A stretch of DNA of 15,953 bases from a bacterium SM23_31 (GCA_001304035.1 LJUD01000018.1:1-15953), one strand, 5' to 3'. Shown: positions 6,468 through 13,993, counted from the stretch's first letter. The notes: generated from the sequence alone by a model not told the origin. Program-made: numbers and translations.

Positions 6468-7280
6468 TCAAACAGGTATATCCTTAAGAACAGCGTCAAT
6501 GTTAAACTGTTTTTTCAGGATTTCAGCCATCATTTTAGCATTTTTCACTGCTTGACCGGCATGGCAGTTGTTAAAAAAGAGGTACGTTTTGGAAGCTTTT
6601 CGATTGATCTCCCGGATACGCTCGACCCATTCCGAAAGTTCATCGCGGGAGTAGAGATAATTGTATCTGTCGCCTTTTGAAGAGTCCCACCACGTGCCGG
6701 CGTTCCTGCCGTGAAACCGGACATAGCCCGTGCCGCCGGTTGTTATTGACTGCGCAGGTATAAGCCCGCGCAAGGGCGGTTCATCAACACAGCAGTAATG
6801 AATGTGCAGCGAATCTAACAATTCATATACCGCATTATGCAGCCATCCGAAATGCCTGAATTCAACAAACAGCGGGACGTCACGGCAGTCTTCCTTCAGT
6901 GATTTCAGATAGTTCCGGTTGTCGTATGTATTTTTAAAAGAATACGGGAATTGAGCTAAAAATCCCTTCAATTTTTGCGTCTCCGTAAGGGGAACAACCG
7001 ATTCATGAAGCGCCTTCATAGCCTGCGGCGAGTCTTTCCTTTTGTGTGTGGATTCTTTATTGAGCTTAACGATGAATTCAAACGTATCGGACGTTTTATC
7101 TTCGAGAGATTCAAATACTTTCGGAGGAGGAATGCGGTAATATGTAGAATTTATTTCAACTGTATCAAAGTATTCAATATACGTGGAAAACATACTCGCC
7201 TTAGAGGACCCGGCAGGATAGAATACTCCGATCCAATCATTGAAGCTGAAACCTGATGTGCCGATTTTTATGTCGTCCAC
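6468..7280 (-). CDS. DUF72 / YecE family protein
   Basis: A 270-residue cytoplasmic protein of a widespread family with a TIM-barrel-like fold and no firmly known reaction. Hallmarks in order: IGTSGFSF (6-13), the FYPAG motif (20-24), FDTVEINSTYYRIPP (38-52), the FIVKLNKESTH segment (69-79), FVEFRHFGW (about 138-146), YVRFHGRN (about 186-193) and FFNNCHAGQAVKNA near the C-terminus. All conserved blocks are present and the length is normal. The start is a GTG at 7280 (reads DDIKIGTSG); the likely Shine-Dalgarno GGGAGA is part of the dispersed palindrome at 7294-7308. It precedes the lipoprotein gene on the same strand. Confidence 0.92.
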   Translation of the reverse strand: MDDIKIGTSGFSFNDWIGVFYPAGSSKASMFSTYIEYFDTVEINSTYYRIPPPKVFESLEDKTSDTFEFIVKLNKESTHKRKDSPQAMKALHESVVPLTETQKLKGFLAQFPYSFKNTYDNRNYLKSLKEDCRDVPLFVEFRHFGWLHNAVYELLDSLHIHYCCVDEPPLRGLIPAQSITTGGTGYVRFHGRNAGTWWDSSKGDRYNYLYSRDELSEWVERIREINRKASKTYLFFNNCHAGQAVKNAKMMAEILKKQFNIDAVLKDIPV

Positions 7281-7293
7281 TGTAAATCACTTC

Positions 7294-7308
7294 TCCCGCT
7301 AAGCGGGA
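7294..7308. repeat. Short palindrome, second copy of the ATCCCGC family
   Basis: TCCCGCT and AGCGGGA are separated by one base, so this repeats the unit at 2473-2489. On the minus strand it ends in GGGAGA about a dozen bases before the DUF72 GTG start, so the repeat may supply that gene's ribosome binding site and could mask it when folded. Confidence 0.65.
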
Positions 7309-7380
7309 TGAAAAACCGAGAACCGTTCACGCTAAATCTGAACAGGAAAGTTTCCCGTTTGTACGTACATATTTATATCA

Positions 7381-8055
7381 TTACAACCGAGCCAGCAGTT
7401 TTTCGGCATCGAGCGCTTGTTTCGTAACGGGAAATTTTTCAATAATATTCATGCATTGAATCTTTGCTTCATCTTTCTGTCCCGCTAAAGCAAGTGTGCG
7501 TGCAGCGCCTAACATATTCTCCGGCGCTAAAAATTCATCCGGGTACTCTTTTACCGAGCGCAAATAGAACTCAGACGCTTCCTTGTAATTATTACGCATT
7601 TCAAAGCTTGCTGCAATACCGGCTAACGCAGAACTTTTTAAAAAATCCGGCCCGTCATACTTGTCGAGATATTTCCTGAAATATTCTTCGGCTCCCTGAT
7701 AATCCCCCAGATTATAACATGTATTTGCGAGATAAAATGTTGCATTACCGCCGCTCGAAGAATTCGAATATTTATCAAGGAAATTTTCTAATTCCTGCCG
7801 CAATTGGTCATCATAATACTGTCTTTCAATGTAGTTAAACTCTAAAATATATAACTCACTTGCAGCTTCTTGTTCCTGCGTTTTATTACTTTGATAAAAA
7901 TAAAATCCTAATATCAGCACTACAATTGCAGAACTCCCAATAATTGCAATGCGCTTCCACTCGTTTTCTAAATAGGTCTGTATTTGATAAATAGTGGTAA
8001 GAAGTTTATCTTCTTTCAGTTGTTTTTTTGTTAATCTTCGTCGTGGTTTCAGCAT
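7381..8055 (-). CDS. Membrane-anchored TPR protein (YfgM-like architecture)
   Basis: The 224-residue product has a basic N-terminal stretch (MLKPRRRLTKKQLKEDK), one transmembrane segment at about 36-54 (IAIIGSSAIVVLILGFYFY), and then tetratricopeptide repeats at about 104-135 (FYLANTCYNLGDYQGAEEYF), 141-172 and 178-211. By charge distribution the N-terminus is cytoplasmic and the repeats periplasmic. This layout matches YfgM-type ancillary proteins of protein translocation or BamD-like scaffold proteins; partners cannot be told. A good AGGAA ribosome site precedes the ATG. The gene lies 192 bases after ribH, and a possible weak terminator between them makes it uncertain whether it belongs to the riboflavin transcript. 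Confidence 0.85.
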   Translation of the reverse strand: MLKPRRRLTKKQLKEDKLLTTIYQIQTYLENEWKRIAIIGSSAIVVLILGFYFYQSNKTQEQEAASELYILEFNYIERQYYDDQLRQELENFLDKYSNSSSGGNATFYLANTCYNLGDYQGAEEYFRKYLDKYDGPDFLKSSALAGIAASFEMRNNYKEASEFYLRSVKEYPDEFLAPENMLGAARTLALAGQKDEAKIQCMNIIEKFPVTKQALDAEKLLARL

Positions 8056-8105
8056 CTTGTTATTCCTTTTTTATATATCTCTCAATACCGCAAAGCCCGC
8101 CGCAA

Positions 8106-8130
8106 AGTGTCCCGAGTACCCGGGATCACT
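8106..8130. repeat. Imperfect 25-bp palindrome, CCGAGTAC family
   Basis: AGTG-TCCCG-AGTAC-CCGGGAT-CACT reads almost the same on both strands. Its core is related to the palindrome CCGAGTACTCGG at 2408-2419. It lies in the short gap upstream of the TPR gene and downstream of ribH. Probably a dispersed palindrome. Confidence 0.55.
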
Positions 8131-8237
8131 ATGCGAGTGGCAACACCAGAAGCGGTCACTATTTTTGAATTTTGAGAGAATTAATTATTAAAGATATTAA
8201 ATTTACAACAAATTTACAAGATTTCCGAACTAAAAGA

Positions 8238-8253
8238 AAGTAAAATTTTACTT
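8238..8253 (-). terminator. Possible weak terminator at the end of ribH
   Basis: A perfect 16-base palindrome AAGTAAAATTTTACTT overlaps the ribH stop codon and is followed on the minus strand by TCTTTT. The stem is all but GC-free, so termination would be inefficient and read-through into the TPR gene is possible. Confidence 0.35.
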
Positions 8254-8724
8254 ATGTACATTCAAGTTCTTTTGTAAATCAATGACTTCCAGCATTGTTT
8301 CTGCAGCATCCCATCCTTTATTACCTATTTTTGCACCTGCCCTGTCCAGCGCCTGTTCAACCGTATCCGTAGTTAACACGCCGTATATTACAGGTATTTT
8401 AACCTGCAGATTAACCTGCGCAATGCCTTTAGTAACTTCGGCGGCAATATAGTCAAAGTGGGGAGTATCGCCGCGAATAACTGCACCAAGACATAACACA
8501 CCATCAAAAGAGCCTGTTTCTGCAACAATTTTTGCTATTTTCGGAATTTCAAACGAGCCGGGTACCCAGAACACCTCAATATCACTGCTTTCAGTATGGT
8601 GCTGTTCCAGGCAATCCAGGGCGCCGGTCAGCAATTTGTTTGTAACGATTTCGTTGAAACGACTTACAATTATCCCTGCTTTTATTCCCTTGCCCGATAT
8701 TTTGCCTTTATGAATCTTTACCAC
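8248..8724 (-). CDS. ribH: 6,7-dimethyl-8-ribityllumazine synthase
   Basis: RibH condenses 3,4-dihydroxy-2-butanone 4-phosphate with the ribitylamino-pyrimidine to give lumazine, the step before riboflavin; the enzyme usually forms pentamers or 60-mers. The frame is open from an ATG at 8742, but GGAGGTGA lies inside that stretch and stands correctly spaced before a GTG at 8724, giving VVKIHKGKISGKG and 158 residues, the family norm. Conserved segments: SRFNE (21-25), WVPGSFEIP (53-61), GAVIRGDTPHFDYI (80-93, with the catalytic His in PHFDY) and GVLTTDTVEQALDRAG. It follows ribBA by about 40 bases and ends the riboflavin group. Confidence 0.95.
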   Translation of the reverse strand: MVKIHKGKISGKGIKAGIIVSRFNEIVTNKLLTGALDCLEQHHTESSDIEVFWVPGSFEIPKIAKIVAETGSFDGVLCLGAVIRGDTPHFDYIAAEVTKGIAQVNLQVKIPVIYGVLTTDTVEQALDRAGAKIGNKGWDAAETMLEVIDLQKNLNVHK

Positions 8725-8763
8725 GGTCACCTCCATATTCAATGTTACTGTTCACTGCCTGAT

Positions 8764-9999
8764 TTACTGCAATTTATCGAGAATCAGATGCCCTAATTTA
8801 TTGCGCTTCGTAAGCAAATATTTTTTATTGATTTCATTAGGCGGAATTTCAATTTGCACCCGCTCAATAATTTCCAAACCGTACCCCTGCAGCCCTACAA
8901 CTTTACGGGGATTATTGGTCAAAAGACGCATTTTCCGTACACCCAAATCAAGCAAAATTTGTGCTCCGGTGCCGTAATCCCGCAGATCGGGTTTGAATCC
9001 AAGCGCTTCATTCGCCTCGACCGTATCTTTGCCCTGATCCTGCAGCGCATAGCACATAATTTTGTTTGCCAACCCTATTCCCCTGCCTTCCTGCCGCATA
9101 TACAGAAGCACACCCTGCCCTGCCTTTTCAATCTGTCTCAATGCCCGGTGAAGCTGCTTACCGCAGTCGCATTTGAGCGAACCAAGCGAATCCCCGGTTA
9201 GGCATTCCGAATGTACCCTGACCAATATGCCTTCATCAGGATGTATTTCACCTTTAACCATAGCGAGATGGTGGCTGCCGTCGTTAATATTTTTATATAG
9301 ATACAGGCGGAAATCGCCAAATATAGTCGGAAAATCAGTTTCAGCCTCTTGCTCTACGAGACGTTCCGTTCTGATGCGAAATTTTATCAGGTCTGCAATA
9401 GAAATTATCTTCAAATCATATTTTTTTGCAATTGCTTTAAGCTTAGGCATGCGTGCCATTCTCCCGTCTTCATCCATTATCTCGCACAGCACCCCGGCAG
9501 TATAAACTCCCGCAAGACGAGCCAAATCCACCGAAGCTTCGGTATGACCCGCCCTGCGTAAAACACCTCCGTCCCGCGACCTTAACGGGAAGATATGACC
9601 GGGACGCGCAAGGTCTTCAGGTTTACAGCCGGGTTCTACTGCCTTCAGAATTGTATTTGCCCGGTCAAATGTTGAAATACCCGTTGTGGTATTGGACTTC
9701 GCATCAATGGAAACAGTAAACGGCGTGTTATGTAGAGCCGTGTTATGATCAACCATAAAATTAAGTTTAAGTTCATCAGCGCGGTCATTGGTTAACGCTA
9801 AACAGATTATTCCGCGACCATACTTGGACATAAAATTGATAATTTCGGGCGTAACTTTTTCCGCTGCACATACAAAATCACCTTCATTTTCCCTTTCCTC
9901 ATCATCAACAACAATGATAATTTTACCTTTTCTGTAATCTTCGATAGTCTCCTCAATGGAATTCAATGATGCATGTGTCGTTTTCTCAAGTCCTTCCAT
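8764..9999 (-). CDS. ribBA: Bifunctional 3,4-dihydroxy-2-butanone 4-phosphate synthase / GTP cyclohydrolase II
   Basis: The fusion starts both branches of riboflavin synthesis, using ribulose 5-phosphate and GTP. Of 411 residues, the N-terminal half (about 10-210) is the DHBP synthase with DDEERENEGDF (32-42), RPGHIFPLRSRDGG (132-145) and RAGHTEASVDLARLAG (149-164). The C-terminal half (about 215-411) is cyclohydrolase II with HSECLTGDSLGSLKCDCG (263-280; zinc cysteines 266, 277, 279), RQEGRGIGL (302-310) and TNNPRK (361-366). All catalytic residues that I can place are present, so both halves should be active. AGGATG stands before the ATG at 9999. It is separated from ribE by 408 bases with repeats and a candidate promoter, so it may be transcribed independently of the riboswitch. 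Confidence 0.96.
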   Translation of the reverse strand: MEGLEKTTHASLNSIEETIEDYRKGKIIIVVDDEERENEGDFVCAAEKVTPEIINFMSKYGRGIICLALTNDRADELKLNFMVDHNTALHNTPFTVSIDAKSNTTTGISTFDRANTILKAVEPGCKPEDLARPGHIFPLRSRDGGVLRRAGHTEASVDLARLAGVYTAGVLCEIMDEDGRMARMPKLKAIAKKYDLKIISIADLIKFRIRTERLVEQEAETDFPTIFGDFRLYLYKNINDGSHHLAMVKGEIHPDEGILVRVHSECLTGDSLGSLKCDCGKQLHRALRQIEKAGQGVLLYMRQEGRGIGLANKIMCYALQDQGKDTVEANEALGFKPDLRDYGTGAQILLDLGVRKMRLLTNNPRKVVGLQGYGLEIIERVQIEIPPNEINKKYLLTKRNKLGHLILDKLQ

Positions 10000-10069
10000 A
10001 ACAATTCATCCTTTCTCTCAAAAACAATTAGAAAAGTCGTCAAATTAGCGGTAGAAACGTATTCTAAGA

Positions 10070-10098
10070 CTTATATTTTGAATAATTCGCAAACTCAA
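10070..10098 (-). promoter_or_regulatory. Candidate promoter for ribBA
   Basis: On the minus strand TTGAGT (10093-10098) and TATAAG (10070-10075) are separated by exactly 17 bases. Initiation near 10063 would give a leader of about 60 bases to ribBA. Hexamers match the sigma-70 consensus at four positions or more each; AT-rich DNA makes chance matches common. Confidence 0.4.
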
Positions 10099-10187
10099 TT
10101 TTTAGAGATAAGCTCCTGATCCAGATTGGCGAGATTAAAAATACTGCATTTGATGAAATAATCAGGATTTCATGTTTTACATATATC

Positions 10188-10244
10188 GTCATTCCCACCT
10201 CTTATTGTCATTCCCACCTCTTATTGTCATTCCCACCTCTTATT
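10188..10244. repeat. Three 19-bp tandem repeats
   Basis: The unit GTCATTCCCACCTCTTATT occurs three times without a mismatch (10188-10206, 10207-10225, 10226-10244). A fourth start, GTCATTCCCAC at 10245, is the left arm of the adjoining foldback element. The array therefore looks like a tandem expansion of the end of that element. No spacers exist, so it is not a CRISPR. Confidence 0.95.
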
Positions 10245-10313
10245 GTCATTCCCACGAAAGTGGGAATCCATTATCTATGTTACCTATGGATTCCCGTTTT
10301 CACGGGAATGACA
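10245..10313. repeat. Foldback (REP/MITE-like) element with GTCATTCCC ends
   Basis: The element begins GTCATTCCCAC and ends CGGGAATGAC, so the outer 9 bases are inverted repeats. Inside are two hairpins, TTCCCAC-GAAA-GTGGGAA and ATTCCCGT-TTTC-ACGGGAAT, joined by a short linker flanked by ATCCA/TGGAT. It carries no gene. Similar GTCATTCCC palindromes are widespread small repeats in bacterial genomes. Confidence 0.8.
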
Positions 10314-10407
10314 TTGATACCAATTGATATTTGTTTGGTATCACCTGAAATAGAATTTATGAATAAATCATGATATTAGTATATTCATTAAAATCACATC
10401 TATATTT

Positions 10408-11028
10408 TCACATAAACGGCGCTATGCTTTTGTTATCTTTCCGGATATTTAAATACCGTGCAACGTATTTTCCTATGATATCCGTTTCAATATTGACCAA
10501 ATCACTTGCTTTTCGCATACTTAGTGTGGTATGTTCCAAAGTAAATGGAATGAGTGCTGCGGTAACAATATCACCTCGAACGTCCGCCACCGTAAGGCTG
10601 ATCCCGTCAATAGCGATTGATCCTTTTTTTACCACACCCGTAACTAAATCTTTCGGCAAACGAAACGAAAGCCAAACGTTTCCCCCGGATTGGGATTTCT
10701 TAACAAACACTGCCGTGCCGTCTACATGGCCCTGAATTATGTGACCGTCCATCCTGTCCGAAAAGCGAAGCGGCTTCTCGAGATTGACCAGCCTACCCAC
10801 GGTATAGCCGGGAATCGTAGTCTTGGACAGCGTTTCCCTAATCGCGTCCACCGCGAATGTATTATCTGCAATCTGAGTCACCGTTAAACAAGCGCCGTCT
10901 ACGGCTACACTGCTGCCTTCCCGAAGATCGTGAACGAAATCCTTCGCCTCAATCTTCAGATAAAGCCGTTCTCTCCTATTCTGAACAGATGTCACATTAC
11001 CCATTGTTTTAATAATTCCGGTAAACAT
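10408..11028 (-). CDS. ribE: Riboflavin synthase, alpha chain
   Basis: This enzyme dismutates two lumazine molecules into riboflavin and the pyrimidine intermediate. The 206-residue product starts MFTGII, the family signature, and contains two tandem lumazine-binding barrels: DGACLTV (44-50) in the first and DGISLTV (141-147) in the second, with GHIIQGHVDG (95-104) at the junction. The C-terminal helix ends in YLNIRKDNKS. The gene begins 9 bases after the ribD stop; GAGAG is a weak ribosome binding site, so translational coupling to ribD is likely. The symbol follows the B. subtilis convention (ribC in E. coli). It is under the FMN riboswitch upstream of ribD. Confidence 0.95.
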   Translation of the reverse strand: MFTGIIKTMGNVTSVQNRRERLYLKIEAKDFVHDLREGSSVAVDGACLTVTQIADNTFAVDAIRETLSKTTIPGYTVGRLVNLEKPLRFSDRMDGHIIQGHVDGTAVFVKKSQSGGNVWLSFRLPKDLVTGVVKKGSIAIDGISLTVADVRGDIVTAALIPFTLEHTTLSMRKASDLVNIETDIIGKYVARYLNIRKDNKSIAPFM

Positions 11029-11037
11029 AATGTCTCT

Positions 11038-12120
11038 CTATATATAATCAGGAGTTCCCATTACCATATAATCCTGCCCCAATTGTTTCCGCGTAATGTC
11101 TTTAAGTTTAACAATCGAACCGTTTGTACTGAATATATCTACAACGTTTACACCTTCTCCGAATATATAAGGCGCAATTAACAGGATTATTCTATCAATC
11201 AACCTTTCTCGCAGGAAACTTGTAAATACTTCGACTCCACCTTCAACAAGCAGGGAGGTGATTTGGCGATTCCCCAGTTCCGTCAACAGCTCCGGCAAAT
11301 GCAAAAAACTATTTTTATCTGTCTTAAGCTGAATAATGCCGATACCTTTCTTCCGGAAATACTCTTTCCGTTCAGCATCCTGAGAACCGGTTGCTATATA
11401 AATGCTGCCGAGTTCAGCGGTGCTAAAAATTTTAAGCGACGGCTTACACTTCAGGTGTGTATCAAGTATAATCCGTGCGGGTACCCTGCCTGAAACGAGT
11501 CTCGGCGTTAATAAAGGATTATCAATAATTGCCGTCTTTTTACCTATTAATACTGCATCATATTCTGCCCGTAACAAATGCACGAAGAGCCGTGCTTTTT
11601 CTGATGTTAATTGTGTACGGGTATTTACCTTTCTTGCTATTTTTCCATCCAGAGTTTGCGCCATTTTAACCGTTACAAAAGGCAGCTTCGAAGTAATATA
11701 TTTGCTGTAAAAAGCATTTAATGTTTTGCATTCATTTTCAAGTACACCGGTTTTTACTTTTATTCCATTATTACGTAATTTATGGATACCGCTGCCGGTT
11801 ACCAATGGATTAGGGTCCTTCATGCCGATAATAACATTTCGCACGCCTGCTCTAATAATCGCATCGGTGCAGGGCGGTGTTTTGCCCCAATGTGAACACG
11901 GCTCAAGATTACAGTATAATACCGCATCTTTTGCGTTACTGCCAGCAGCTTTAAGAGCGGCGATTTCAGCATGTTCACCGCCAAATTGTCTATGGTATCC
12001 TTCACCGGCAATTGAACCGTTTTTAACAATCACCGCACCGACAAGCGGATTAGGACTTACATGCCCCCTGCCCATTTTTGCAAGGCGCAGCACCCGTTTC
12101 ATGTATTGTTGATCGGTCAT
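11038..12120 (-). CDS. ribD: Bifunctional pyrimidine deaminase / reductase RibD
   Basis: RibD deaminates and then reduces the pyrimidine made from GTP. A TTG at 12132 also opens the frame, but MTDQQYMKR from the ATG at 12120 matches family N-termini and gives 360 residues. The deaminase domain (1 to about 145) has the zinc site H50-A-E52 in GEHAEIAAL and EPCSHWGKTPPC (C75, C84). The reductase domain follows with MAQTLDGKIA (about 154-163), LLTPRLVSGRVPARIILD and LLVEGGVEVFTSFL near residue 290. No Shine-Dalgarno is present: the start is preceded by the U-run of the riboswitch terminator and TTATATAAG, so initiation is probably weak or depends on the AU-rich leader. First gene of the riboflavin group. 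Confidence 0.95.
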   Translation of the reverse strand: MTDQQYMKRVLRLAKMGRGHVSPNPLVGAVIVKNGSIAGEGYHRQFGGEHAEIAALKAAGSNAKDAVLYCNLEPCSHWGKTPPCTDAIIRAGVRNVIIGMKDPNPLVTGSGIHKLRNNGIKVKTGVLENECKTLNAFYSKYITSKLPFVTVKMAQTLDGKIARKVNTRTQLTSEKARLFVHLLRAEYDAVLIGKKTAIIDNPLLTPRLVSGRVPARIILDTHLKCKPSLKIFSTAELGSIYIATGSQDAERKEYFRKKGIGIIQLKTDKNSFLHLPELLTELGNRQITSLLVEGGVEVFTSFLRERLIDRIILLIAPYIFGEGVNVVDIFSTNGSIVKLKDITRKQLGQDYMVMGTPDYI

Positions 12121-12130
12121 CTTATATAAC

Positions 12131-12158
12131 AAAAAACCCGAAGCACATATACTTCGGG
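12131..12158 (-). terminator. Rho-independent terminator of the FMN riboswitch
   Basis: Minus-strand stem CCCGAAG with CTTCGGG around an AT-rich loop, followed by six Ts. It stands between aptamer and ribD, the expected place for an expression platform. The 5' arm, read as ACCCCGAAG, is also complementary to the 5' P1 strand of the aptamer, as expected for a switch between terminator and antiterminator. Confidence 0.88.
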
Positions 12159-12187
12159 GTATAAAAGAACGTACACTATTTTTTAAT

Positions 12188-12309
12188 AATATCTTCTCCC
12201 CTCCGGACTGTTACCGTCGGCACCGGAATTCCACCGATTCTGTCCCGAAGTTCCGGGACTCGCGGGCTGTCACCGCCGGTCAGGACTTTCACCTAACCCC
12301 GAAGATATT
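12188..12309 (-). promoter_or_regulatory. FMN riboswitch (RFN element)
   Basis: The minus strand shows the characteristic conserved blocks: AATATCTTCGGGG and GGGGAGAAGATATT (P1 arms), GGTGAAAGTCCTGACCGGCGG, TGACAGCCCGCGAG, then a variable stem CCCGGAACTTCGGG, GGTGGAATTCCGGTGCCGAC and ACAGTCCGGA. These are the invariant parts of the FMN aptamer, so binding of FMN is expected and would favour the terminator downstream. It controls ribD and ribE directly, and ribBA-ribH if transcription reads through. Confidence 0.98.
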
Positions 12310-12324
12310 GTTTAATGATATATG

Positions 12325-12353
12325 AATTTACAAAATTTTTATAATATATTCAA
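12325..12353 (-). promoter_or_regulatory. Candidate promoter of the riboflavin operon
   Basis: On the minus strand TTGAAT (12348-12353) and TAAATT (12325-12330) are 17 bases apart. Transcription would start about 10 bases before the aptamer's first P1 base, which fits a riboswitch leader. The hexamers are imperfect and the region is AT-rich. Confidence 0.45.
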
Positions 12354-12427
12354 GTTAAAAATGAAGATAAATCTTAAAATTAAATCCTGATATCCCGGAT
12401 AATATTGATAAATATGCCTTACTATAA

Positions 12428-13774
12428 CTATCTATACATCTTTGTTTCTCTTTTTTCATCCTGGATTTTTGTCTTTTCTTTAATATTTCTTTGAATTTCC
12501 TGCAATTTTTTATACGGATCACCAATTGTTACAAGCTGACCGGATTCAAGTCCTTCTTCGATAATTATATAGTCTTTATTATTTTTACCTACCACAACAG
12601 GTGTCTTTTTATACTTCCCATCATCCTTCACATAGACAAACGTCTCATCTCCCATTTCAAAAACCGCTTGAACCGGAATATATAATGTGTTTTGAAACTT
12701 ATCGGTTATAATCCTGCAGGTAGCCGCCATTCCCGGCTTGAGCGATCCGTCATTTTCCGTATTACCGATAGCTATTTCCATATCATATACACTTCTTTCT
12801 TTACGGGTACCGTCAGCGGCGGTGGTGTATACTAAACGCTCTATTGGTGCAATGTATATAACAGAACCGGGATAAACCGATTCATCCCTGTCAATCGTTA
12901 CTATAACCTCTTGGTCAAGTTTAACATTTGCAATGTCAATTTCACTCAATTCAGCTTTAACACACATCTTAGATAGATCAGGCAGCTCGATGAGTATATC
13001 ATGATAGTATACAGTAGATCCTACTCTGATTTTTTCATAACTTCCCAAACCCGTATATACTTCTTTATACACTACCAGACCCGGGATTGGCGCATAAATT
13101 GTTGAACTTTCAATCTGTTTTTTCGTTGTATTAATCAAATTACTTATCTTCTTGACCTCATTATATTTACGATTGATTGTTTCTCTACCTTCTAATTTTT
13201 TGCTTTTAATTTCATCCAATTTATCATTATAATTCGTTTCCGCCTGCTCCATTTTAACCTGCATTTTCCGCTGTTCACTTTTCGGTTTGAATTGCGCCAA
13301 TGCAAAATTCATCTTTTGCTGTTCAAAAGACAACTGTTGAATCTTCAGTTCTCTTTCTAACTTTATAGAATCAATTTCTTTTTTTGCCAGAAGCGCTTCA
13401 AGCTCCAGATTTTTTTCAGCCAAATCCAGTTTCTGTTCCTCAATTTTATCCTCTATCTCCGAAGTATCAAATTGAATCAGAAAATCACCTTCTTTTACAG
13501 TTTCACCTTCGGGAGCCAGCTTCGCTATTTTCAGATTTGTTGACACAAGTCTGGAACCTTTGATATTTTCTGACCGATGCGCTTTGAGTTCTCCGGTAAC
13601 TTCTACATCAACGATAAATTCACCATATTGAACCTCAAATGTTTCAACTTCATCATTTGTGGTACTTTTACAGCCGATATAAACAGTCAAAATCAGTGTC
13701 AGAATTGCAAATCCAAATATATATATGTAAAACTTTGCTCGTGAACCGCGGTGAAATCCAAATATAATATTCAT
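12428..13774 (-). CDS. Periplasmic adaptor / membrane-fusion protein (HlyD/MacA type), lipobox-like leader
   Basis: Adaptors of this class link an inner-membrane ABC or RND pump to an outer-membrane channel. The 448-residue product has a short cytoplasmic tail (1-15), a hydrophobic segment (16-34) ending at YIGC (Cys35, a near-lipobox with Tyr at -3), and EGETVKEGDFLIQFD (89-103), the first half of the biotinyl-lipoyl-like domain. A long, highly charged coiled-coil hairpin (about 105-222) is followed by TIYAPIPGLVV (225-235), the second half, and a beta-barrel plus membrane-proximal domain (260 to about 435; LKPGMAATCRI, LYIPVQAVF). ATG at 13774 is preceded by GGAG eight bases away. No pump or TolC gene is in the window, so specificity is unknown. 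A close paralogue precedes it. Confidence 0.9.
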   Translation of the reverse strand: MNIIFGFHRGSRAKFYIYIFGFAILTLILTVYIGCKSTTNDEVETFEVQYGEFIVDVEVTGELKAHRSENIKGSRLVSTNLKIAKLAPEGETVKEGDFLIQFDTSEIEDKIEEQKLDLAEKNLELEALLAKKEIDSIKLERELKIQQLSFEQQKMNFALAQFKPKSEQRKMQVKMEQAETNYNDKLDEIKSKKLEGRETINRKYNEVKKISNLINTTKKQIESSTIYAPIPGLVVYKEVYTGLGSYEKIRVGSTVYYHDILIELPDLSKMCVKAELSEIDIANVKLDQEVIVTIDRDESVYPGSVIYIAPIERLVYTTAADGTRKERSVYDMEIAIGNTENDGSLKPGMAATCRIITDKFQNTLYIPVQAVFEMGDETFVYVKDDGKYKKTPVVVGKNNKDYIIIEEGLESGQLVTIGDPYKKLQEIQRNIKEKTKIQDEKRETKMYR

Positions 13775-13903
13775 TTAACATGCTCCACTTTAGTAGACGT
13801 TTTCAACATAAGTTAAGGTAACGTATTTTAAATTTTATATTCATCCGAGATTTTATTTACACAAATCAGCGGTATGTTCATATATGTGTTTGGTCTTACC
13901 TTT

Positions 13904-13931
13904 GTAGGAACACGCCGCGGCGTGTTCCTAC
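13904..13931. repeat. 28-bp perfect palindrome centred on CCGCGG, copy 2
   Basis: GTAGGAACACGCCG is directly followed by its reverse complement with no loop. It matches copy 1 at 4592-4619 except for one base. It sits in the 219-base gap between the two adaptor genes and could act as a terminator-like hairpin or simply be a mobile palindrome. Confidence 0.92.
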
Positions 13932-13993
13932 GGATAAACATATTAGTTCAGCGCGGCAATCTTATGAAATTCATGACAAAGTTTTAATATTTA

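Larger units (their letters stand above)
10000..10407. other. Repeat-filled gap inside the riboflavin gene group
   Basis: A 408-base stretch with no gene between ribE and ribBA. It contains a candidate ribBA promoter (10070-10098), three complete 19-base tandem units (10188-10244) and a foldback element (10245-10313). No second FMN aptamer is visible here. Confidence 0.7.

Noticed and set aside
8725..8742. Upstream ATG starts of ribH
   Set aside because: GGAGGTGA lies within this stretch at the correct distance from the GTG at 8724, and the family length fits the shorter form.
9173..9505. Plus-strand reading frame of 110 codons opposite ribBA
   Set aside because: It is a shadow of the conserved ribBA reading frame, with no recognisable motif or supporting ribosome binding site.
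10188..10256. CRISPR-like array
   Set aside because: Units are contiguous with no spacers, only 19 bases long, and no cas genes are present; it is a simple tandem repeat.
11726..12112. Plus-strand reading frame of 128 codons opposite ribD
   Set aside because: It is the antisense of the conserved deaminase domain; there is no independent evidence of coding.
12121..12132. TTG start of ribD
   Set aside because: It lies next to the terminator U-run and adds residues absent from the family; the ATG at 12120 matches RibD N-termini.
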